DNA of 7,792 nt from DATKYV01 sp035528275 (GTDB taxonomy: Bacteria; Acidobacteriota; Terriglobia; UBA7540): contig DATKYV010000339.1 in the NCBI GenBank assembly GCA_035528275.1, positions 1 to 7,792 on the forward strand, given 5' to 3'. The notes beneath the pieces were generated by a model, which saw only the letters and a program-made list of their open reading frames with translations, had not been told where the DNA came from and searched no databases. Position 1 is the stretch's first letter, and each line of letters opens with the position of its first letter. The translations under genes were made by a program, and so were the position numbers. Below, in pieces: positions 1 through 5,685 of this stretch.

Positions 1-1
1 G

Positions 2-73
2 TTTGACCTACGAGGGAATTTCCGGGCGCCGCAAGCCATTAGTGAGGGCCAGACAGTCGATCCAAATCTTTAA
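2..73 (+). CDS. 3' end of an unidentified upstream gene (partial)
   Basis: Two frames run open from the left edge. Frame 2 gives 23 codons (ending ...GQTVDPNL) to TAA at 71-73. Frame 3 stays open to a TGA at 90-92 that would overlap the ATPase ATG as TGATG. I prefer frame 2 because its codon pattern (modest third-position GC, G-rich first positions) resembles the next gene, and because the frame-3 version would translate the ribosome binding site as Arg-Arg. With either choice the upstream gene ends within 18 bases of the ATPase start, so the two are probably co-transcribed. Too little remains to name a product. Confidence 0.35.
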   Translation, partial: FDLRGNFRAPQAISEGQTVDPNL

Positions 74-91
74 CCTGATAAGGAGGGTGTG

Positions 92-1462
92 ATGTCACTT
101 GCCATACCACGACGCGGCCAAGTTGCAGTACCGTCCCGATACGAACCCCTCGGTCTTCGGGATTTGCCTTTTCCAACGGAACCAGTGATCATCCCCTACA
201 ACGACGATCCACGTAGGAACGGGGGCATCTACGCAGAGTCTGCGGCAAGGGAGGCCATTGACAAGTTCGAAAGATTGCTAATTTGCCCGAATGACTTTTT
301 CAACAGAGCGCGGTTGGCCTATCTGTGGTCGAAGGGCGACCGCGAGACTGGGCGGGGAGTCGGGAAAACCGCTCTTCTCCGCTACTTTAGGCACAGAATC
401 ATTCAAGATTGGGGCGCCACAGAATTCAGCGGCAAGTTTTCCGCCTGTGTCATCTACGTGTCGTTCCCTGTGCAAGTGGATCGTCGTTACATGGAACAAC
501 TCGCGTTGTCGGCACTTGTTGACGCCTGCAGAAGTGGTGTTTTGAACGCTTCCCGCGCAGCGCTTCGCCTTCAGAATCTCACCGCCGAGCAAAGTGAATC
601 GGTTCTGGCGAACTCTGATGGCTCGCAAGATCCCGCGAATCTACTGGAGGACTCGGTTTTGGAAGCGAAGGGCATCACGCCCTCACAACTCGATGATGCG
701 GTCACAAAGCAGCTAGTAGCTGCTGGAGTTGAACTGCGTAGTGCTGTGCCGCTGGCCCAAGGGAAACTTGAAAAGTACCTGCGCTCTTTTCGACGAGATG
801 GTTCACTTGAACCCTTCTATGTCCCGCGTGACACGCAGATCCTTGACTATTCCAGGACGCTTTTGTTCAACGATCTGGTCAACTATCTGAGAGAGGCTGG
901 TTTCGCTGGGGGCTATCTGTTTATCGATGATATCGAGAACTTGGTCGATCAAATGACACGGAAACACCGGATCGAATTCGCCAAGGAGTTCGCGCTCTGC
1001 ACGGTTCGACCGGGATACGCAAACACGGCATACAGCTTTTTTTCCTGCGTATTGACCACCCACCAGCAGGCTTCTGTTGGCTTAGCGCAGGCGTGGGGAG
1101 ATGCAGGTTTGTCTGCTATCGCCCGTCTTGACCCGTCCTCACCGAATTCGGTGGAATTAACCTTCCCGAGCAAAGATGAAGCCCGTCAGATCATCGTTGC
1201 CCATCTGGACTATTACCGGATCAACGCCGGCGACAAGGGAAAGATTACTCCGTTCACGGAAGACGGGATCGACGCCTTGCTGGAGGCTCGCGAAACAGTG
1301 CACCCACGTATTCTCCTCTCACGTGCCGCAACCGTTGTTCTTCACGCCGTGGATAAGGGGATCAATGTAATTGACGGAGCCTGCGTTTCCGCTGCCGTTG
1401 GTGCAGATTTAACTTCTGTGACTGCGCCTGACGTGACCGAGGGTATCGAGGGCGCTCTTTAA
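92..1462 (+). CDS. AAA+/ORC-like P-loop ATPase of unknown role
   Basis: The predicted cytosolic protein has 456 residues. A Walker A-like motif T-G-R-G-V-G-K-T lies at about residues 86-93, with Thr where the first Gly usually sits. A Walker B motif, hydrophobic strand then F-I-D-D-I-E, lies at about 277-282. A sensor-1-like strand (C-V-L-T-T-H) is near 319-324, and a sensor-2/lid segment with H-P-R-I-L-L is near 404-409. This order is that of ORC/Cdc6-, STAND- and ExeA-type ATPases. About 150 residues rich in charged and helical stretches separate the P-loop from Walker B, which is long for a minimal AAA+ core. No transmembrane segment or signal peptide is seen. The ATG at 92 is chosen over GTG at 89 because AAGGAGG at 80-86 is then 5 bases away rather than 2. 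GC is lower than in the genes downstream, which suggests an accessory origin. Such ATPases occur in defence, transposition and conflict systems, but no partner is visible here and I cannot assign a specific system. Confidence 0.8.
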   Translation: MSLAIPRRGQVAVPSRYEPLGLRDLPFPTEPVIIPYNDDPRRNGGIYAESAAREAIDKFERLLICPNDFFNRARLAYLWSKGDRETGRGVGKTALLRYFRHRIIQDWGATEFSGKFSACVIYVSFPVQVDRRYMEQLALSALVDACRSGVLNASRAALRLQNLTAEQSESVLANSDGSQDPANLLEDSVLEAKGITPSQLDDAVTKQLVAAGVELRSAVPLAQGKLEKYLRSFRRDGSLEPFYVPRDTQILDYSRTLLFNDLVNYLREAGFAGGYLFIDDIENLVDQMTRKHRIEFAKEFALCTVRPGYANTAYSFFSCVLTTHQQASVGLAQAWGDAGLSAIARLDPSSPNSVELTFPSKDEARQIIVAHLDYYRINAGDKGKITPFTEDGIDALLEARETVHPRILLSRAATVVLHAVDKGINVIDGACVSAAVGADLTSVTAPDVTEGIEGAL

Positions 1463-1531
1463 CACACACAAGCCTGAAGCGGGTAGCCGCGGTCAGCGCC
1501 TTCCTGAGCGTGGGTTCTTGTCGATGGGGAA

Positions 1532-1567
1532 AGCCCACGGTCAATCACAAGACGATTGACCGTGGCT
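1532..1567. repeat. Strong inverted repeat (12-bp perfect stem)
   Basis: CCACGGTCAATC at 1535-1546 pairs perfectly with GATTGACCGTGG at 1554-1565 around a 7-base loop. The stem extends by two pairs past one bulged C. There is no downstream T run, so it is not a typical intrinsic terminator. Its right edge continues into GGCTAC, an ending shared with other palindromes in the window, so a REP-like element is the likeliest reading. Its left arm can alternatively pair with CGTGGG at 1509-1514. Confidence 0.75.
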
Positions 1568-1624
1568 ACCGGCCGCTCTGCGGGCCGAGGACGCGTGGGG
1601 TGTCGTGAGATGGCAGGGAAAAGC

Positions 1625-1680
1625 CGCAGACCTGCCCGCCCCGGCCCTTCGGTCCGGGAACGGGCCGGGGAAGGTCTGCG
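1625..1680. repeat. 56-base GC-rich hairpin upstream of enolase gene
   Basis: Outer arms CGCAGACCT (1625-1633) and AGGTCTGCG (1672-1680) and inner arms CCCCGGCCC (1639-1647) and GGGCCGGGG (1662-1670) form two 9-bp stems separated by an asymmetric internal loop (5 bases against 1). The apical loop is 14 bases. The right arm runs on into CTACAAT, giving GCGCTACA, which resembles the end of the palindrome inside the deacetylase gene (GCGCTACG at 6878-6885). It may be a REP-type element or part of the control region of the enolase gene. Confidence 0.7.
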
Positions 1681-1681
1681 C

Positions 1682-1687
1682 TACAAT
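1682..1687 (+). promoter_or_regulatory. Candidate -10 element for the enolase gene
   Basis: TACAAT matches the sigma-70 -10 consensus at five of six positions and would start transcription about 30 bases before the ATG. The hexamer 17 bases upstream (AACGGG) is a poor -35 box, and the match may only reflect the conserved end of the adjacent palindrome. It is a weak call. Confidence 0.3.
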
Positions 1688-1722
1688 ACCACCCTGATGA
1701 ATTCTCCGGGGATGAGGAAAGA

Positions 1723-3018
1723 ATGCCACGAATTGCTCTAATCCACGCGCGGGAGATTCTCGATTCGCGGGGGAATCCCACGGTCGAGGTAGACGTGTGG
1801 CTGGAAGACGGCGCCTGGGGGCGGGCAAGTGTGCCCTCGGGGGCGTCGACGGGCAAGGCGGAGGCGCTGGAGTTGCGCGATGGTGACCTGACACGCTATC
1901 ACGGGCGCGGCGTGCTCAAAGCCGTGGAACACGTCGAGCGGGAAATCTTCGCAGCCCTGCATGGCGCGGAGGCTTCGAACCCGTGGGCCGTGGACGAACT
2001 CCTGGTTGAGCTCGACGGCACTAAAAACAAAGGGCGCCTGGGAGCGAACGCCGTCCTCGGCGTTTCCCTAGCCACGGCGCGCGCCGCGGCGGCTTCCGCC
2101 GGTGTCCCCCTCTACCGCTATTTGGGAGGCACGGCGGCGAGTGAGTTGCCTGTGCCCATGGTCAACATCTTGAGTGGAGGAATCCACGGTGGAGGGAATA
2201 TCGACTTTCAGGACTATATGATGATTCCGCTGCGCGCCGGCCGCTATTCAGAGGCGTTGCAGGATGCGGTGGCGGTCTATCGCGCTATGAAGGATGTTTT
2301 GAAGGAGAAGGGCGCGTATCAGCCCGGCGTCGCTGACGAGGGTGGCTACGCGCCGCGAGTGGACTCGAATGAGGCAGGCTTGGCGCTGATGGTGGAAGCC
2401 TTCCAGCGCGCGGGGCTGAGGCCCGGCGAGGACGCCGCCATCGCCGTCGATGTCGCGGCGAGCCATTTTGCCGAAGGAAATGTTTACGCGCTGCAGGCCG
2501 AAGGAGTGGAGCTCGACTCGCAGGGCTTGGTGGAACGGCTGGAGAGCTGGGCGGCCCGTTATCCGATTCTCTCCATCGAGGACGGCTTGGGCGAGGAGGA
2601 TTGGAGCGGCTGGACTGCGCTGACCGAGCGGTTGGGCGCGCAGTGCCAGTTGGTGGGTGATGACCTCTTCGTCACCTCAGCGGCGCGGCTCAAGAAGGGA
2701 ATCAGCGAGGGCGCAGCCAACGCCGTGCTGGTCAAGATGAATCAGGTGGGAACGCTCACCGAAACCCTGGCCGTGGTTGAGCTCGCACGCCGGCACGGCT
2801 ACCGGGCGGTGATCAGCGCGCGCTCAGGGGAGACCGAGGACGATTTGCTCGCCGACCTTGCCGTCGCCACCGGCGCCGGGCAGATCAAAATCGGTTCGGT
2901 CGCCTGTTCGGAACGTATGGTGAAGTATAATCGACTCCTCCGCATCGAAGCGGAATTGGGCGAACGAGGCCTGTACCGAGGCAGGAAAGTCTTCGCGGGT
3001 CTTCTGCCCGCAGCGTAA
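1723..3018 (+). CDS. eno: Divergent enolase (phosphopyruvate hydratase) homologue
   Basis: At 431 residues it has the usual enolase length and aligns end to end with the family. Enolase interconverts 2-phosphoglycerate and phosphoenolpyruvate in the cytosol. Family signatures seen include the N-terminal D-S-R-G-N-P-T-V-E-V, the mobile loop P-S-G-A-S-T-G near 38-44, D-E-G-G-Y-A-P at 205-211, S-I-E-D-G-L at 284-289 and V-G-D-D-L-F-V-T at 311-318. The three Mg ligands are Asp243, Glu286 and Asp313. His155, Glu206, Lys338 (catalytic base) and Lys389 are also present. Two positions depart from the norm: the usual Q-E-F-M is Q-D-Y-M (Asp164), and the usual S-H-R-S-G-E-T-E-D is S-A-R-S-G-E-T-E-D (Ala366). 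The start ATG has GAGGA a few bases upstream. It stands alone with repeat-rich DNA before it. It could be a true enolase of a divergent subgroup or a paralogue with another substrate; fold assignment is firm, exact activity less so. Confidence 0.93.
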   Translation: MPRIALIHAREILDSRGNPTVEVDVWLEDGAWGRASVPSGASTGKAEALELRDGDLTRYHGRGVLKAVEHVEREIFAALHGAEASNPWAVDELLVELDGTKNKGRLGANAVLGVSLATARAAAASAGVPLYRYLGGTAASELPVPMVNILSGGIHGGGNIDFQDYMMIPLRAGRYSEALQDAVAVYRAMKDVLKEKGAYQPGVADEGGYAPRVDSNEAGLALMVEAFQRAGLRPGEDAAIAVDVAASHFAEGNVYALQAEGVELDSQGLVERLESWAARYPILSIEDGLGEEDWSGWTALTERLGAQCQLVGDDLFVTSAARLKKGISEGAANAVLVKMNQVGTLTETLAVVELARRHGYRAVISARSGETEDDLLADLAVATGAGQIKIGSVACSERMVKYNRLLRIEAELGERGLYRGRKVFAGLLPAA

Positions 3019-3218
3019 TCCCTTCTCGACGGCCGTGGCCGGGAGTGAAGAGGCGATGTGATCTTGGGGGCGGGAGATTTTGATTCCAGCCTCAAACCCG
3101 CCCTGCGAAGTTGCATCTAATCAAGCAGGGTCCGCCTACTGAGGAAGTGCGCCGCCGCCGAAAGACATTAGGGGGAAATGTAGTCCGGGGAGTAGTCCGG
3201 GGAAAGGATGTCGCATCG
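3019..3218. other. Spacer between enolase and peptidase genes
   Basis: This 200-base gap holds a weak GC palindrome just after the enolase stop (CGGCCGTGGCCG) without a T run, and no convincing promoter hexamer pair. The peptidase reading frame stays open back to a TTG at 3111, but that extension is Arg-rich, lacks a ribosome binding site and would bury the signal peptide, so I treat it as non-coding. Confidence 0.5.
3180..3203. repeat. Tandem 12-bp duplication before the peptidase start
   Basis: GTAGTCCGGGGA occurs twice in perfect tandem, at 3180-3191 and 3192-3203. The second copy merges into GGGGAAAGGA, the likely ribosome binding site of the M48 peptidase gene. It looks like a recent slippage duplication. 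Confidence 0.85.
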
Positions 3219-4601
3219 ATGAGAAGCCTGAACCTGAGAAAAATGCTCGCGCCCCTGGCCCTAAGCCTGATGTCGGCGTGCCTGGCCGCTGTGCCGGCGC
3301 TCGCTAAGGACGTGGTCGATTTCAAACCCGGGTTCAACCTCTTCTCTCGCGACCAGGACATTCAGTTGGGCCGCGAAGCTTCAGCCGAGGTCGAGAAGGA
3401 GCTGCCGCTCGTGAAGGACCCCCAGGTGGCGCGCTACGTGAGCGACCTGGGGATGCGGCTGACCAAATTCGCCCCCGGCGATGCCAATTATCCCTGGTCC
3501 TTCAAGGTCGCGGACAGCCAGGAGATCAACGCCTTCGCCCTGCCGGGGGGGGGCATCTACGTGAATCGCGGGGTGCTGGAGGCGGCCGACAATGAGGCCG
3601 AGGTGGCGGGAGTGATCGCCCACGAAATCGGCCACGTGGTGATGCGCCACGGGACTCACCAGGCCTCTCAGGTGATGCTGGCGCAGATGCCGCTCGCCAT
3701 TTTCGGGAGCATCTTGGGGCAAAGCACCAGCCTAGGTGCGCAGCTCGCCCAGCTAGGCATCGGGCTGGGTGTGAACTCGATTCTCTTGAAAAATTCCCGC
3801 GGCGCGGAGTCGCAGTCCGACCAGATCGGGACCTACATCCTTTACCAGGCCGGGTACAATCCCCACGCGATGGCGGATTTTTTTGACATCATCCAGAAGA
3901 AGTATCCACAGCGAACCATGGAGTTCTTTTCCGACCATCCCAATCCGGAGAATCGCGTTGCAAAGGTCGACGCCCTCATTCCTCAACTCGGTCCTGCGCG
4001 GGATTGGAAAACCGACAGCCGCGAATTCCAGCTGGCCAAAGCCGATACCCTGAAGATGCCGCCTCCCCCCAAGGGGAAGACTGCGCCGACGGCCTCGGCA
4101 AGTATGCCTGCCGCGCCCGCCGCACCTTCGAGTCGCCTCGTAAAGTATCAGGGGAAGGGCTTCGCCATCTCGCTGCCCGACAACTGGAAAGTCCAGGAAA
4201 GCGAGGGCGGTGTGATTCTGGCTCCGGCGGGAGGAATTGTGGCGGGAGCGGGCGGCGATTCCGCACAGGCCTACGGAGCTTCCATCTCGCGCTATGTTCC
4301 GCCGCCAGGCCGCCGCGTGAAGCTCAGCCAAGCCACCCAACAGGTCATCGACTCGCTGCGGAATACCAATCCCAACCTTCGCGTTGTCCGACAATCGAAA
4401 GGGAGGGTGAAGGGGCGCGCGGCCTTCTCCACATTGCTCGAGAACGATTCTCCCCTCCAAGGTCAGAAGGAGACCGACCACCTGGTGACCGTCAGCGGCC
4501 GCGACGGAGTTCTCGTGGTGGTTTTCATCGCCCCGCAATCGGCTTACGAATCCTATCGGCCGACGTTCGAGGAGATGCTGAAGGGCCTCGAGGTTCGCTG
4601 A
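3219..4601 (+). CDS. Secreted M48-family zinc metallopeptidase
   Basis: The protein has 460 residues from ATG 3219, which is preceded by GGAAAGGA about 10 bases upstream. Residues 1-29 form a Sec signal peptide: basic start, hydrophobic core, then cleavage after A-L-A, so it should act in the periplasm or outside the cell. The peptidase domain covers roughly 40-260. It has N-A-F-A-L-P-G-G-G-I-Y-V near 104-115, zinc motif H-E-I-G-H at 135-139, the third ligand Glu197 in E-S-Q-S-D, and F-F-S-D-H-P near 236-241, all standard for BepA/LoiP-type M48 proteases. No TPR repeats follow, unlike BepA. After an Ala/Pro-rich linker, residues about 315-460 form a PsbP/DUF1795-like beta domain beginning K-G-F-A-I-S-L-P-D-N-W. 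A role in envelope protein quality control is inferred from the family. The gene is followed after 16 bases by the next one, so the two are probably co-transcribed. A run of nine G at 3545-3553 encodes the P-G-G-G motif. Confidence 0.92.
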   Translation: MRSLNLRKMLAPLALSLMSACLAAVPALAKDVVDFKPGFNLFSRDQDIQLGREASAEVEKELPLVKDPQVARYVSDLGMRLTKFAPGDANYPWSFKVADSQEINAFALPGGGIYVNRGVLEAADNEAEVAGVIAHEIGHVVMRHGTHQASQVMLAQMPLAIFGSILGQSTSLGAQLAQLGIGLGVNSILLKNSRGAESQSDQIGTYILYQAGYNPHAMADFFDIIQKKYPQRTMEFFSDHPNPENRVAKVDALIPQLGPARDWKTDSREFQLAKADTLKMPPPPKGKTAPTASASMPAAPAAPSSRLVKYQGKGFAISLPDNWKVQESEGGVILAPAGGIVAGAGGDSAQAYGASISRYVPPPGRRVKLSQATQQVIDSLRNTNPNLRVVRQSKGRVKGRAAFSTLLENDSPLQGQKETDHLVTVSGRDGVLVVVFIAPQSAYESYRPTFEEMLKGLEVR

Positions 4602-4617
4602 AGGATAGGCCTCCAAC

Positions 4618-5058
4618 ATGCCTCAGAATCCCTTCCAGGATCCCACAGTCAAGCCGACTTGGGCCCAGCTTTCCCGCCTGGCGGGCGATCGGGCCGCTAT
4701 ACGGTTTGAAGAGCTGAGGAAAAAGGTTGGGGCGATTGTGTGGATTCCGGAGGACTTGCACTACTCCGGCGCTGATTGGGGCTGGGTCGCGCGGTACTGT
4801 GTCGGGAGCATGGTACTCTTCGTCGTGCGCATACTGCCAGGGAACCTGGAGAGCACGGTTGAGTTGGACGCTCCTCTGCGCGAGAAGGTCCTGAAGTCGC
4901 GGATTGCCGGGCGAATCAAGGAGGCTGTTTGCCGCGCTCCAGTGAGCGCGGGTGTCGCGTCCGTGAGTTTCCTGCTTTCCGCGATGAAGGACATTCATCT
5001 GTTCGCCCGAGTCGTGTTGATGAGAAGCAAGGTCTTGCGCGGCGAGCTTCAGATATGA
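4618..5058 (+). CDS. Probable DUF3788-family protein
   Basis: The protein has 146 residues and no signal peptide, so it is probably cytosolic. The N-terminal pattern N-P-F-Q-D-P-T-V-K-P-T, followed by a helix and then by W-G-W-V-A-R-Y near residues 58-64, matches what I remember of DUF3788 proteins. Those have a short D-x-x-x-x-P-T opening, an aromatic G-W-x-x-R-Y core strand and a later helix-strand ending. The core strands here are hydrophobic (M-V-L-F-V-V-R-I-L-P). The function of the family is unknown to me. AAGGATAGG at 4601-4609, overlapping the end of the peptidase gene, serves as ribosome binding site, which supports co-translation with the peptidase. Family assignment is by pattern memory, and the reading frame itself is well supported. 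Confidence 0.7.
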   Translation: MPQNPFQDPTVKPTWAQLSRLAGDRAAIRFEELRKKVGAIVWIPEDLHYSGADWGWVARYCVGSMVLFVVRILPGNLESTVELDAPLREKVLKSRIAGRIKEAVCRAPVSAGVASVSFLLSAMKDIHLFARVVLMRSKVLRGELQI

Positions 5059-5129
5059 CGTGTCCCACGCCTCCGGCTGTCTGTGGATTTCGGTCCTTGA
5101 GGCCGTAGGCACTTTGAAGGGAGGGAAAA

Positions 5130-5519
5130 GTGAGCATGCTCTACCGGGTTCAATCTCAGAAGGACATTTCAGAAGTGGCGCGGGGGCTTGAAGAGGCCGC
5201 GCAGAAGCACAAGTTCGGAGTCCTGATGGTCCACGATCTCAAGGCTAAGATGAAGGAGAAGGGCGTGGACTTTGAGCGCGACTGCCTGATTTTTGAGGTC
5301 TGCAATCCCCATCAGGCCAAAAAGGTTCTGGAAGCCAATGCGGAAGTCTCCACGGCCTTGCCCTGCCGTATCTCGGTGTATGGGGAGGGTTCGGGAGTCA
5401 CCCTGGCCACGCTTCGCCCCACGGCCTTGCTCGAGATGTTCGGCACGCCGGGACTGCGCGCGGTTGCAGAGGAGGTTGAAGAGATCATTCTCAAAATGAT
5501 GAACGAAGCGGCGGGATAG
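5130..5519 (+). CDS. DUF302-family protein
   Basis: The protein has 129 residues and no signal peptide or membrane segment. The DUF302 pattern is clear. A first strand (M-L-Y-R-V) leads to a helix of about residues 12-26, then F-G-V-L-M-V-H-D-L, a conserved F-E-V-C-N-P-H-Q-A-K-K-V-L segment near 52-64, and L-P-C-R-I-S-V-Y near 77-84. The family is a small alpha/beta fold of unsettled function. The G-V-T-L-A-T-L-R-P-T strand then precedes a C-terminal helix. AAGGGAGGG at 5117-5125 fits GTG 5130 (about 5 bases) or ATG 5136 (about 11 bases), so the first two residues are uncertain. It lies 71 bases after the DUF3788-like gene in the same orientation and may belong to the same transcript. Confidence 0.9.
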   Translation: MSMLYRVQSQKDISEVARGLEEAAQKHKFGVLMVHDLKAKMKEKGVDFERDCLIFEVCNPHQAKKVLEANAEVSTALPCRISVYGEGSGVTLATLRPTALLEMFGTPGLRAVAEEVEEIILKMMNEAAG

Positions 5520-5591
5520 GCGACCTCTGCCGCAACAGCTGCTCGCCGCACTCGCCTTATTATCGCCGGTCTTCTTCCCTTTGCAGGTTGG

Positions 5592-5600
5592 TGGTAACAT
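5592..5600 (+). promoter_or_regulatory. Candidate extended -10 for the deacetylase-like gene
   Basis: TGGTAACAT carries a TGN extension directly before TAACAT (4 of 6 bases matching the consensus, including the key second A and last T). TTCTTC sits 17 bases upstream as a weak -35. It would start transcription about 80 bases ahead of the start codon and place the hairpin at 5605-5647 in the leader. This is a guess from hexamers only. Confidence 0.3.
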
Positions 5601-5604
5601 CGCC

Positions 5605-5647
5605 GGCGCGCGCGAACGGCGCCTCGTTTCGAGGTGGCGCGGCGCGC
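5605..5647. repeat. GC-rich imperfect hairpin in the leader of the deacetylase-like gene
   Basis: CCTCG (5622-5626) and CGAGG (5630-5634) pair around a TTT loop. Outer arms rich in GCGC (from about 5605 and to about 5647) allow further imperfect pairing. No T run follows, so it is not a standard terminator for the DUF302 gene. Confidence 0.5.
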
Positions 5648-5685
5648 TTCGAACCGAAACGTTCTCAATGGAGCGACGGGGAATC

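Larger units (their letters stand above)
1463..1722. other. Repeat-rich spacer between ATPase and enolase genes
   Basis: This 260-base stretch has no convincing gene; the short open frames in it lack coding character. It holds a degenerate inverted pair (GTAGCCGCGGTCA at 1483-1495 against TGACCGTGGCTAC at 1557-1569, 12 of 13 matching), a strong hairpin at 1532-1567 and a second large hairpin at 1625-1680. GC changes from modest before it to high after it. Confidence 0.6.

Noticed and set aside
1532..1567. Intrinsic terminator for the ATPase gene
   Set aside because: The stem is strong but no T run follows on either side, and the edges look like those of a repeat element.
1463..1722. CRISPR array or attachment site
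   Set aside because: The repeats here are inverted, not regularly spaced direct repeats, and there is no integrase or tRNA gene nearby.
1556..1741. 61-codon plus-strand open frame across the hairpins before the enolase gene
   Set aside because: It is made largely of palindrome arms, overlaps the enolase start out of frame, and has no ribosome binding site.
3111..3218. N-terminal extension of the M48 peptidase from TTG 3111
   Set aside because: It has no ribosome binding site, is Arg-rich, would place the signal peptide 36 residues inside the protein, and contains the tandem 12-bp duplication.
3753..4619. 288-codon open frame on the minus strand
   Set aside because: It lies antisense within the M48 peptidase gene, lacks any recognisable domain, and is explained by the strong GC codon bias of the real gene.
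4004..4717. 237-codon plus-strand open frame
   Set aside because: It is out of frame over the C-terminal half of the peptidase and the start of the DUF3788-like gene; composition is Arg/Pro/Ser-rich, typical of a shadow frame.
5581..5685. Upstream starts (TTG 5581, ATG 5668) for the deacetylase-like gene
   Set aside because: Neither has a ribosome binding site, and the residues added from 5581 are Arg-rich, encoded by a leader hairpin, and would precede an otherwise ideal signal peptide.
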